Assembly: GCA_002633005.1 (NCBI GenBank)
Contig: NMRA01000435.1
Location: forward strand, 194,043-258,042
Direction: 5' to 3'
DNA from: Phoronis australis
Lineage: Eukaryota > Phoronida > Phoronidae
Length of the DNA stretch: 64,000 nucleotides
Made by a program: the position numbers and the translations under genes. The first letter of the stretch is position 1. Every line of letters starts with the position of its first letter. The notes beneath the pieces were generated by a model. The model did no database searches. It was given only the letters and a program-made list of their open reading frames with translations, and had not been told where the DNA came from. Shown here piece by piece: positions 23,601 to 36,500 of this stretch.

Positions 23601-26600
23601 AGCTATGTGGAAAATTGTGGCAGATTAGATACTGTCTGATCTAGGTAATCCAAGAAAAAAAACGCCGGAGAAGCAACTAATTTTATTGGTTTAGTCATAA
23701 AAGTTGGCCGAGACGCACTGGACATTAATATTCGGCGTGCATGTCCAACTGAAAAGAAAACCCAAATTCAACAACGACCATTATGAAGTAATGTTTCTTT
23801 GCTTTAAAAAATGATACTCAGTGGACAAACGTGAACAATTCACCGCATAAACGAACGGTGACGCTGTAGCAATCTGACTAGTAAAACGACACTAAAAATT
23901 ATGGAGTAAGATACAGTCTTATCAGCATGCTATACCAGCGACCGCATGAATGAATCATGCTCGGGACGTGTCCGGATTTTTTCGTCTACATAATTAATCC
24001 CTTGTAATCGGTAATGTGTGAACCTACACTTCATATTTTTTCCCGGAAAGTTTAACTCCATCTCGAAAACTACGCCGCAGCGTTATTTTAGCCAAAATCT
24101 GCGATTTTCTTGTAAAAAATGCAGTATTCATAAACGCGGCCTCGAAAGCCCTACGCCAAGTGAATTTAAGTTCATCTGCGACCCAGTCATGAAAACATTA
24201 ATTACACTTCTGGTGAATTTGTATTAAAATTGGCAATATATACACTTTTGTACAATATACAATTTCCGTAGAATGATACTTTTACACCTCGTGACTTCAC
24301 TAATGCAACTGTTAACAAATTAAAGTGCTTCATAAATTAGTCAACGATTAGATAACAAACGAGTACATACCAAGCGTTTGATCATGAGCAAGGGACATGA
24401 AAACTATTCCTAACTTAACGCAATATCATTGAGCAGCAAATCACAATATGGGATAACACGAGCTACAGTGGACACCAACAAAATCACAAACTCTCAAATT
24501 AAACAAAAAAAGACAGACGCCTAGCAGTGGATCAGGGCACACAAACACAAAATAACAAAAAAAAAAAAACGTGCACCAGAAGAAATATGATAAAAACGTG
24601 CTTAATTTTCAGGAAATTCTGGTCATACAAGTGGATCGACTATATTTTCAGAAAATTGGTTAAAATTACCACCAGAAATGATAGCCTTTGTTTCCCCGGC
24701 ATTACCAAAAATTTAAAAGAAAAAACACTAAGTCACTGACCCAAGCGAACTCACTACCGCCTAAGAAATAAGTTATGTCACCACACAAGTACGAAAATAT
24801 TATTTCTAATAACAGGATTAGTCTGAGTCTACCAACTAAAAAAACAAATAGGCGAAGGAAGCCAACAGTTAGATAACTTTGGCCAGACAGAAAATAAAAA
24901 ATCTAGTTGAACACAGGTAACACTGTAACGTCTTTCCAAAACTGTTCTCAACTTGACCGCGAGTTCGCTACAAAGCGAACATAAAATATTACACCTTTCC
25001 CCCACAATTCATAGCGGTTTCCAAGGGTTGGTTACTTCTAGGTACATTCCACGAAAATAACCTGATGGAACAAACGCTGTGTTCAGTATAAACATCAATT
25101 GCAATTATCTTTCCCTAACACAAAAAAAAATGAACGACGCATCCCCAGATTATATTTCACGCAAATTGAGAAGACATGTTTCGGTGACGTCAAAGAAACA
25201 GGCTCCTCCCTCGACCCACTCAGTCTATTTAGCATTGGACACCAGGCTTTACCGAAGCCAAACAACCATGCTCTCAAAAACAATATCAAGATCAGAATAA
25301 AAAAAATACAATTACTTCTTCAACCATAAATGTACTAACGGCTAATATCACACTTGCTCTTTACATTATGATATGTACACCACCTGTCAAACAAGACATT
25401 AAAACTTTCAGAGTAATTACAGACACAAGTAGCAACAGTGTAGTGCCATTAAACACCTACAATTAAAGGGTAGGTATTACAAGGTAACGTCGAGTGCCAA
25501 TTACCTTATGCACATTTAGTAGTTTCAAATACTTTTAAGGTTTATGTGTGTTACAAAACAAATGTCGTAATTGACTATTTTCCGGATAGCCAGAAATGTC
25601 ATATATCCAAAGGATTATTCGATGGTGGTCATCCAAACCAACACCGACAGGAGTCGCGAATATATTCAAGTAGACACAAGTTGTTCATAAATACAAGTAG
25701 ACAGGCAACCCATATCCACAATCTACTCCCACGTTATCGCGCTGACGATCGCTTGCACAACACATTCTGAATTCCAGATTGCAGAACCCGTTTCCCACAA
25801 ACGTCTACAGCGCGCACGCGCACTTTCGCTATCCATAAAAGGTCAACCTACTATTATGAACATCACATGTAACCTTTTGAAAACATAAATATTTTTCATG
25901 AGTACTAAAAGTATCCATAAGATGACGTGGAAGACAGGAGGAATCGGTGAAAATGTTTAGACATGTAATTAAAATGGCATCTAAATCCAGCTTTTAAAAA
26001 ATATTCAAACTTGGTACTTTTGAAAAATAGGCAAGATTCTTTCCTTATGTCTGCAAGAAGTTTGAGGGTAAACCAAGTCACAAACCCTAAGAGTTGACAT
26101 GTATGGTTGAATACAGCTTTTCACCTATTAGAATAGCAGTTTCATTGGGATTACAAAAAAAACAATACAACTTTTTGGTGGGATCACCTGAAAAATCGTT
26201 CTCTAAAAATGGTTTGAACATAATTGGGTAAGAAGTCCAGTCAACTACTATGGAGTTAATGTGAGCTACTACCAGGATAAAAAAGAAAATTTTTGTATTT
26301 GTTGGGAAAACTGCAGTTAAACAAGCCTGACCAGGGCAAGTTTAAATCTAAATGTACATGAACTTCTGTAGTGTTTAAATTATGCATTATTAATACACCT
26401 GCCAAGTACAGCATTCTATGCCCACATATGCTTAGGATCAAACCCACTGTGAAGACTATTATAAAAACTGCAATTAACAAAAAATTATACAAGGTTAATA
26501 CTACTAAACTTTAAAACAAGGTTCCAACAAGTCTTCAAATGGCAGTAACATTTTTCAAAGGAGCAATCCTAGTACATATATCTGTCAATGTGACACTTGC

Positions 26601-26944
26601 CCCATCTGTTGGATGTTGCTGTGAGACAACTATAATGTTTTTACTATCTCTGTAAAAAAACAGGGACAACTATAATGTTTTTACTATCTCTGTAAAAAAA
26701 CAGGGCCCCCTCACTTTTTCCCTACATTATAAATATCATTTGTACAAATCTTTACTGTCCCAAACTCCTGTTAATGTGAAATTGATTACAGGTAACTTGA
26801 TTACAGTTATATTTCAACATTGGGCTTTCAAAAAACTTTATAATTTTCACCAAACATTCCATAGGTGACACAGCAAATCAACAAAAGCCGCCTGAAACAA
26901 AACACTTCACAGTACAGCCAGTCACTTTTGCTACTATGCCATGT
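17641..26944. other. Intergenic DNA between CCDC24 and the fusion gene
   Basis: About 9 kb of AT-rich sequence without a recognisable gene, RNA gene or clear transposon. A 40-bp tandem duplication lies at 26625-26704. The minus-strand open frames at 17841-18197 and 19485-20037 are the only stretches with protein-like composition and are treated as unsupported. Confidence 0.5.
26625..26704. repeat. Perfect 40-bp tandem duplication
   Basis: The unit at 26625-26664 (starting GACAACTATAATG and ending AAAAACAGG) is repeated immediately and identically at 26665-26704. Confidence 0.95.
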
Positions 26945-26996
26945 TTTATTCCCATAAGGTACTAGGCTGACATGATCCACAGCCAGTGGCTTTATT
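26945..26996 (-). terminator. Candidate polyadenylation signals of the fusion gene
   Basis: Two minus-strand AATAAA hexamers (26996-26991 and 26950-26945) are the first after the stop codon at 28067, implying a 3'UTR of about 1.1 kb. Confidence 0.4.
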
Positions 26997-28066
26997 ATAT
27001 AACCAGTGACTGAGCAGGACATGATAAAAACTAGATCAACATGTTGGAATGTGATTATCAGGGGATTACATGTACTGAGAGTTACTTCTGGGTGAACTCA
27101 CTGCCACACAAAGGGACATAACTATATATCTAATTAACACTCTGCATGCCCTCACAAACCTAACAGGGTATCCTAGCATTAACACTTGTAGCCTAGAGTC
27201 AAAAGGATGTTACTTAGCACTTGGTACATATGAGAGAAGAACAGGAACAGAATTCACAACAGCGACATGGCGGTCGACCGCGTCACCATAGCTGTCAACC
27301 AGGTCACAGTTTAGACTCCCTCGCTCAGCATCCACCACCTCACCACATATAATCGCTATTGCGACGAAGTCATCCCGTCCTTGACACCCGTTTTGGCCTT
27401 TCAGCGGCAGTAAGCTGTGGGTCAATGCTTGTTCACCATGTCGTTATTTTAAGGGACTGGGTGACCACATTGCTTCCCTATGCGACAAGCTGGAACTTGC
27501 TAGAATGTGGTGAAATACCTGACACCATATCCCTATCCCTCTCATGGACCAAAACTCAACCAGGCCATTCACCTCGTGAAGCAACAACTGGACCGTCTTG
27601 TCATTGTTGTGAATTCTATCGCTCATTTGCTGCGATTAGTACAGCACCAGGTGCTAGACTCACTAATATATTTGTTATTATTGATTTGTGAGACAATTTC
27701 TATTTGACTGGCTGATATTTACAGACACACTGTGCAGTAAGTGGTAAGCCAACATGTTTCCACACACATCCCATTCAGTAGAGCAGTGGATGTCATTGGG
27801 ATATGTACTCCGTACCAAATCCAATGTTGGGCTTCCAGATAAGTTATCATTGACCGGAGGGCCAGCAACTCCTATTTGCAGTGTAGCTATTCACAGACAG
27901 CATCCAACTGGGGGTCGCATATTCTTCTTGACAACCCACTGAGTGGCATAATGCAGGGATCGATCTGCATGCCATCACACGACCCCTCACAGTCAGCCAT
28001 GGGGGAGTTGAAGTCACTGGACTCCCACAGTCACTCTATGTAACCACTTATGTAAATTGTATGTCT
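26997..28066 (-). other. Probable 3'UTR of the connexin/NB-ARC gene
   Basis: The sequence downstream of the TGA at 28069-28067 has no further exon that I can join. The part at 27230-27640 is more GC-rich and more open than the surrounding DNA on both strands, but no frame resembles a known family. It is best read as 3'UTR or an eroded exon. Confidence 0.4.
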
Positions 28067-30504
28067 TCACACTGTTCCTTTCTGTGCCATTTCTTCTTTA
28101 TTCTGTCTTGTTCTCAGGTCTCGCTTCAGCCGGTTGGCGCGGTCACGGTGCCGGCTATAGCCAACGATGCTGGACGCAGCGTCAACACAGCTCTGCGCAT
28201 AGCTTATACCTTCTCGATACAGCTCCTGTTCCTTGCAAGCGTTCGCCAAGCCCAGCAGGGAGTCCAGCAGCGTCATGCTGACTGTGCCCCCTGACCTCTT
28301 CTCCACCTCGTAGCCTTTCGTGTAAAGGTCAATAGCCTCCTGGTTGTGCTCCGGATCGTTGAAGAGCAGAGCAAGCTCCGCCGCCTTGTTGTAATTGGCA
28401 CCAAGATGGGGAATGTCTTGTCGTCCTTCGTGCAGCTCCCTCTCTATCAGCTGCAGCATCTTCTGGCTGTGCACTTCGCCTTCAGCAAAGAGCTGCGCCC
28501 GCTCGGCACACGGCATCACCTCGAGCTGTATAAAATGGACGCAGCACTGAATAAGCTGGCGCCGACAGAGTATGCAGTGGTTGGCGTCTTCACGTAGACG
28601 ACTCATGCGCAACACGCCAAACTGATAATAGTCCTTCTCGTCCGACAGTAGCTCTGTGTACATGTATTTAGCATGCTCGAGATCATCCTGGAACTCCTTG
28701 CGCGTTTTACGTCCGCCCTCGATGTTTAGATACAATAGGGCATTGCGATCAACATAGATGTGGTGCGCCAAGCTGACACTGAACTTTTTCTGGATCCGGT
28801 CGCATAGACTTGCCGCTGTCTCCAAATCACGAATATAGTCTTTAATTTTCGGCACCTCGCTCGGTGCTAACCGGCTCTGTCGGAAGTAAAGCCGGCCATA
28901 TGTGTACAACACAGTCACTATAAGTTCCGAGAAGATCACCTCGCTCAACAATTCCAACGGTAACGCTGCCTTAAAACTCACCAGCTGCTCGTACAGCTCC
29001 ATGGTGACGACGCCATTTTCTGGCCACTCAACGGACCGTTTCGTTTCCGACAGCTTTTTCCTGATCACTTCAATCTCGGTGGGTTTGAGCTGTTTTCCTA
29101 TAACAATCCTCAGCGCAATTGCTTGAAGCACCATCATGTTCTCCTTATCATTCTGAACATTTTCGATCCGCTCCAAGATGAATTTCGACTTGTAAGCCGC
29201 GATATAAGGAGTTGTGACCGGTTGGCTCATAGCACCATCCCCCTTGTTATTGTTGTTGGCAATAGCGGTCATTGCCTCCGCATCAAGCTGGTCCTCCGGG
29301 CTGCCGAGTACTTCATAGATCATCTGCTTGGCAGTAAGTAGGTGAGCCTCGGCTTGCTGTACATGGCCACGCTCGCTACAGTCCTCAGCCAGCACTTGAT
29401 GGCAATGGACCAAGAACAGCTTGGTCTCTAGATTTAGCGATTCTGCCTCGATCTGTCTTAACACAAGGAAGACGTGAGGCTCCAAGAGGGAGTTGGTATG
29501 GAACATGGCCGTGTTGCCACGACCATACCGCTGGTTGCGCTCAATGTGATTCACAAGCAGAGAGAAACAGTCATTAAGTAATGTGGTGCGTCGTTCAGGT
29601 GTCAGCTCACTCCATAAGACATGCTGCAATGCGCGATGACACGTGACTAACACAAGGTCACTGAGAGCGTGTTCTGACAACAGCGCCATTGTCTTAAGTA
29701 TGTCGACAAATTCTCTCGTCTCAGAGCCGCAAATGTCAGTTACTAGGAACATAGGAATGTCACAGGCCTGCAAAAACGAGGCCATGGCGAGCCGCCGCAT
29801 GCAGTTGCCATAAAGACCAGCGCTCAGTACGTTGACAGAGACAACCAGTGCTTTGAGCATCTGCTGGTCGACATCTTTGAAAAAGTCCTGGTCGCTTTGG
29901 TCAATCTCTGAATTCTCCAGGTATTTGAGACTACGGATGTACTCCTGAATGTTCACGCGTCCATCCGAATTAACAATGTACGAGCGTGCCAGCGCCAGGC
30001 TAAAGGGCAGATTGTGCAATTCCTCAATGAGTCGCAGAACGTTCACAGTCGCCTCCTCCGTGAAAGTCACTTCCTCTTTGAGGAAGTTGATTGCCTCCTC
30101 TTTCTTAAATCCGCGCACAAACATTATGAAGGGCTCCTCGCTCAGCACATTTTCCGTCGACGTGATCACCGACGTGAATTGTGCCCGGTTCTTCAAGCGA
30201 CATTCCAGTACCGGCGCTACACTTGCGGCGACATCGTCAAACACAAAATAACACGAGATGTTCTTCTTCTCAAGCTTGGCAAGAACGCGGTCCAGAAACA
30301 TTCCCAACACGTCGCTATCCGAGGTTCCTTGCTCCACGACGTTCTTTATATCGAACTGTAAGTGCTCACATAGAACTTCTAAGCCGTAGGTGACTGTTTC
30401 GAAAACACGAGCATTAAACATCCACGCCACCGTGACTTCTTTCTTGGAGACCATGTCATCGCCGATTTTCAATGCCAGCTGAGTTTTGCCTGAGCCTCGC
30501 AGAC
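28067..30504 (-). other. Exon encoding the NB-ARC ATPase and TPR-like repeats
   Basis: A single 2438-bp exon, acceptor TATCTGTTTCAG ending at 30505, completes the glycine of Walker A and runs open to TGA. An in-frame ATG further 5' (30565) would give an 832-residue protein. It reads through the intron end and would not carry the linker, so it is not the start. The ATPase half is followed by helical segments with TPR spacing and A/Y/G/EA signatures (for example AEDCSERGHVQQAEAHLL and LALLFNDPEHNQEAIDLY). A low-complexity NNNNKGDG stretch near residue 720 probably marks a loop between repeat blocks. Such intronless STAND-repeat exons are common in expanded invertebrate NLR-like families, which suggests the module was acquired as one piece. 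Confidence 0.85.
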
Positions 30505-33500
30505 CTGAAACAGATATGAAAACAATGAGTATATGTAACATAACATACAAAAACAGTCTAAACATCTAAAATATCAAACCTTTACGTTTGGATGGATGCA
30601 GTTTGGTAGAAAAGTGGATTTTTGCCCAATTGTTTATCAGAATTTTTTATCTTCTTGTATATTTAGTTTGTGATTAATATTTATTTTGATCACTTGCAAA
30701 ACTATAGCTAGCTAATTGCCCAGCACAACATGTGATTTGGCTGAACAGTTGAACGCAGGTGACAAAAATGTATTTCTCAAAACTAGTAATAAATTTAGTT
30801 ACCAAGTCAGAAATCTTTAAAACAAGATAAAACATTATTCAGTGACAACAACATTTTATACATGGGCCATAGTTTTGCAAATAGGCTCAAGCAGCTATAT
30901 CCTGGACATCAAAACACTACCTGAAAACACAAAGATGAAAAATGACATAGCACTAGAAACCTTAACTGCCAAGGTGATTCAGCTTCCCGCCCACGTCACA
31001 ACCCCCCAAAAGGGGTACTACATACTGTTTACAGGGACATAATGGAGCCTGTGGAAATGTCACAGCTCCACTAGTGCAATATTCACCACTTTGAAAAATG
31101 GTATCAAAACAATCAAATGTGGTTGAAATTCTACGCAACATTGAAATTAAAACGCGAGCCTCAGCAAATTTGAGTGTGAGGGTCTGCCATTTGCAGTTGC
31201 GTGCGACCACTTAACTCACTCCCCTTGAACTAGAAACCTAGAACCTATGTGGCTACCCTTAAGTAACAGTAAAAGGGTACTTCACAGGCTGTTTCAGTAG
31301 GGTTGCTGAATCCTCTATTAATTTCAGCAATTCATTATGATTAAATTCCCCTGCCCTCTATTTGTTGAGTCAGTTGATAATCACTCACTTGGTCCGTTGC
31401 GTGGTACAGTGCACTTTACTGCATTTTGATAAGCAAAATAATAAGATTACACGATAATGCAGGAAATGAGTTCTTAATTTCCAAAAATATTCTACCCTGG
31501 GTTGACCCCCAAACCAGCCTAACGGAAGGAGGGACACCTTCTCCCAAACCTATCCCCTCTCCGGTGCTCAACTGCATTTCTGCCCCCTTTCAACTTTGGT
31601 AAGTGGAGGAACCTGACAAGGCAAACTGTACCAGAGACAGAACATACATATAGATTTTATTTTCTTCCAACAACAAACAGTTGATTGGATAAACTGACAC
31701 GACAGGTCAAGCCATAATTACTCAGACATAAGAGGACACTATGTGGAAGTTTTCTGACAAAATATTTATCCATTTTAAGGTCATTTATATATCCTTCACT
31801 ATCACTAATCTATTGATGTTAATAACATCTCGTCTCCCTGACTAGAGTGAGCCCAGCATGTGAAGAGCAATGTTTATGGCAGAGATATTGATGTGCAGGC
31901 TATACATAAACCACATGCATGTATGAATGTTTATCACAAGGATATTTTAGTCACACCTGATGTAATAGTACACAATATTGTGAAGGTTTAACATAGCAGT
32001 AGACTAGTTGTGAAATTTTAACATAATGAGGAACACTGGCCGGGGCTACTTTCTGCTTACAGATATGTGCACCCAAACTTTGCTCAAATGGCAAAAACCA
32101 CAAAACTACGGTGGAAACACATCCATTTGAGACAAAAATAATTGCTAAAATTTCCGTATTTCTATTTTTAATAAGCTTACCACATCGTTGCAAATGCTCA
32201 AAATTTTACCCAATTTTGTTTGCCAATAGCTATGCCATGTAAGCCATGCTCAAAGCAAATTTTCCTGAAAAGTTATTTTTGTAGCGTAATTTGACAAAAT
32301 GAAATTTCACCTGTCCGCGAGTCCCAAACTGAAGAATTTTTACAGTATGTGTGAGAGTGGCTTCGTTCCTTGTTCAAGTTGTTTTGAAAAAGACAACTTT
32401 TGAAATGAACCAGACGGTTGAAGGATGGTGACATTGTGAAATTGCTAAAGGTGTTCACAAGTCACTACAAAGACTACGACAGACTGGCTTTTATAAAAAT
32501 TCATTTAATTTTTTTTTAAATTAAAATTAATCGAAATTCACATTAGATCTCTTTAAAGTCAAGCTATGACCCTTCGAAGACTTGAAAATTCCCATACAAC
32601 TACCGATAAACTTTACTAGATAACGCGGGACCTATCACAATACCAAGCACTTACACAGGTCATAAACACCTGACATTCATGTGAACAGCGATATCGATGA
32701 CATACAATCTACAATTTAGATAAATGTCAGAGTGATATGCAAGTGAATTCCAGGGCATCTACGTGACTTGGCCACCTGAGGTCTGTTTCAGAGATTTTCG
32801 ACTAAGTCAGAAATTTCATTTTAAGTACGATAAAAATTCTTCAATAATTTTGTTCAAGGTCGAAGCTTGACCCGAATTCTAGAAAAAAGAAATATCGGCC
32901 GTCCCAAATTCAAGAATCACAAGTAAGATGACAAAGTTACCCACGCTGTAGTTGAAAACACGGTCCAAAATTTGAGAAATATAATCATGATTAACGCTAA
33001 AATCGCCCTTGTCCCGAATTCCAGAACGAAGTTTTCATCATGAACAAACATAAAGTAAATCTTTAGTTTATTACCAATTTGTTTTGCACTGTGCAGATGT
33101 CATAAAACAATATTTGATGAAGCTCCTAATATTTGCAGCATGGTAATCAGCCTTCGCATCACGGAAAATGACAATTTTGGCAATTGTGTTTGAACAAAAT
33201 CACTAGTGAATTAAGGACTTCCACGTGACTTGGAAGTCTGTGCCCCATTGCATAAAACAGTCCCAAATAGGGGCTCAACTAAGTTCCCTAAATGTTTTGC
33301 AAATTTGTTTCGTTCTTTACTCACAGATATAATATTTATCTATCATTTTAGCTTCATTATGAGCTTTTCTTTGACTAATGAGACATTTTCTAATGATGTA
33401 ATTAAAAACTGACCCCTTAATTTATTAAAATTACGGAATTCGTCCTTAAAATACGGGAAGTTGCATAAAAAGATTCCTACTTATTTTCACTAACATATGC

Positions 33501-36500
33501 GTGCAGAATTGAACGTAGAGTACACTCTCGATTTGTATCAAAGTCAAACATTGACTTAGCAATTAAACTAACACAGCATAAGAAAGGACAATCAGTGTTT
33601 CCGCTAATCCACAAATACGTTGTAGATTTAGGGAACTTAGTCGAGTCCCTATTAGGGACCGTTTCATGCAACCAGGCAATGATTTCCAAACAGCATAGGT
33701 GGCCTTGCCTTGAGATACACCAGCTAGTGCCTCTATTCAGGCACCATGTGAAGCAGACAATAAATAGAGTAATTTCAACAACACTCCACAGGGCTAAGAG
33801 AGCCAGACACAACAAAAGAGCAACAATGAAAAGCCCAGGTGTGAAAAGCAATCTGTTTGCATTTATACATATATAAAGTTTGAAGTCAGTTTCCATTGCT
33901 CAATGAAGCAAGTGCTCAATGGCATGCATTTTGTGCTGGTTATCAAATGGCCAAGTTCGCGCAGAGTTCAATTTCAGGCACGATTTCATTTTCAACACTT
34001 GAGGTTAGGGAGGCCCTTATCGACATGTCTGGACATTTAGCAAGATAGCTAGATATTCATGGACTCGGTACAAGCGATTATTTTCAGAAAGTGCAAAGCT
34101 TGTAGAATTTGATTTTTTACCAATAAACTGGGTCACGTGACCGTGTCTTTTTAGTAAAATTTAGTGAAAAATAAAGGTACACGATAGTGAAACAATGATA
34201 TCAAGAACATCGAATATCGAATTTTTCACTGCACGCCACCATGTGATGTGGCCAACAGGTGGCGTGCAGACCAGACTTAAAAACATTTGCGATCTTTATT
34301 TCCACGTCAGTTCAAGATTCGGGTACTCATATACGAACAAATTTTATTTGATAAAAACATTTAAGGTGAAATATAAACACTGCTACAGTTTTCTAAAATA
34401 TTTATACAACTTTAAAGATTTTTCATGAAAACCATAAGATATTAGTCTTATTTTTGATAGCCCCTGATGCAAAAGTGAAACATTTTAAAAACAATTCTCA
34501 ACAACGCTTTCGAGAACAGTACATAAAGCCCCGTGACACATGAACCCCAACAGCCATCTCCGAGATATGATGCTCCGAAGTTGGACAATTTTTACAACGT
34601 CCAACGTAAATCATAATGCAAGCAGTTTTGACACAGTTCTACCCGCATTTAGAATTGACAACACTTCTGTAAGTCACATAGAGTAATCACTGAATTTTTA
34701 AAAATACATTTGTTTTTTTAACCTGCCTAGCAGACGACTTCTGGGCTAGTAATGACATACCAATGACCAAGTATAAATATTTTATTGATTAAAATCTTGA
34801 TACCATCACACGTTTTTTTACATCTTCGTATAATCATATCATCATACATATGGTTTTCGCTAAGAATCTGTTTTCGTCCCAAACGTAATTAACCCTAAAT
34901 ATCGAGTTAGAAATATCACACAAAAATAGATTTCTATTTTATAAAATCAACACTTCTCACAAGAAAACATGCTTCTACAGATCCCTTTCAGTGATCGAAG
35001 TTTGGACAAGAAAATTCAAGAGCTGAGCTGAGAATTCATCAATGAAACACTCCAAATCAAGTTCATTGATCACTGAGCAGACGACAGCTCCACCATTTTA
35101 AATTGCAGTATGCCTAATCGCAATAACTCACATATGAAAGCAGTTCTTCAATGTCACGCAAAACGTGCCTGAAAATGACTTCGTATCGTCATCAAGAGTG
35201 GTAGTGGATGAACCTCAAAAGCATGGCACTTTACTAAGAGAAAGGTCAAAATTTCGAGACAAAGGTAATACTCGCATACTTAGATAACTCTGTAATTGAG
35301 TTTATAACATAGTTTGTACTAAAAAAATAACTCGTTGTTTGATGCATACATTGTGAAAAAAATCGTCACAGTTATGACCACTAAGCGGCAACAAAAATTA
35401 ACAACTAAGAAATTACCAGGACAGAGAAAAAATGCGATTGTAATCCACAGTTACTATTATAATATTCATAAACATCACCGAGAAAGAGAAAAGTACGAAG
35501 ATTTTGCCGATGTTTTCATTTTAAAATACTCAAACTATGAGTTAATTTATTTTAGTATCACTGTTCCCAGAACAACTTGTCAAAATCACAGCACTGGGCT
35601 CGGAAATATAATCGCATATAACACTCCAGCGCTGCCTGTCAGTGGTCATGCCTGGTGCATGTCATGTGACTTGTTATTATTTGCAGCGCCACCTGTTGGC
35701 GGTAAATCTCTTATACATCACTGGCCCACAGAAGCTCAAAATGTAACAATCCACCCCTACTAAACAAATATGGAAAGAGCCTGAGGATTGTACCAAGTCC
35801 TTAAGACCTGCTACCCCAACAAGAATTGACCTATATTACTTGGCGAAATAAATTTCGCCAAGTATGTTGCTCTTCCACTAAGTTTTTTTTTTTTTTTTTG
35901 TTTGTTCGCACGATACAGGTCGCAATTTTCGTCCGATCATCACGAAATTTACACATAACACGTACTTCCGGAAGTCCTGGAAGCCTATTGTTTTTCGTCA
36001 AAATCGGATCCAAGATGGCGGCTGTGGCGGCCATTTTGTTTCCATTTAAAGGTACAAATGCTTCTGGAGGCTACAATTTTTTACGTAAAAGGCTAAGAAT
36101 CGGCACAGTAAATGGACCGGAAGTTTGCTACAAGCACACCGGAAATTGTTTACTTCCGGTTAAAGATGGCGGAAATATCGGCGATCGCGCATGCGCACCT
36201 CAATTTTGGCCTAAAAACGTTTTCTCCTGTAGAGGGNTGCAATTACTGTACGCAGACCATGACCGAAGAAATGCTGCACATTACATTCACAATGTTGGTG
36301 GCCATATTGCGAATAGCGACATCTGACGTATGGGTGACGTGAATGAAAAATGACACTCCACACTATAAGTTGGTCTATATTACACTATATTACAAGTTGT
36401 GTTATATTTCAGCAAATTGGAGGATAAAACTACTGGTGACCTTGTAATAACTATATATTGTAAATAGAACTGCGTAGGGGTGGTGGTACATAGGGGTGGA

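Noticed and set aside
30505-30565. ATG at 30565 as the start of an independent 832-residue NB-ARC protein
   Set aside because: The first 20 codons are the intron end (poly-pyrimidine tract and CAG). Joining at the acceptor restores the P-loop lead-in strand LVALVG, so the separate start is an artefact of read-through.
35826-36326. 166-codon plus-strand ORF containing KMAAVAAILFPF
   Set aside because: It translates a palindrome, a poly-T run and an N, and is repeat DNA with YY1-like motifs rather than a gene.
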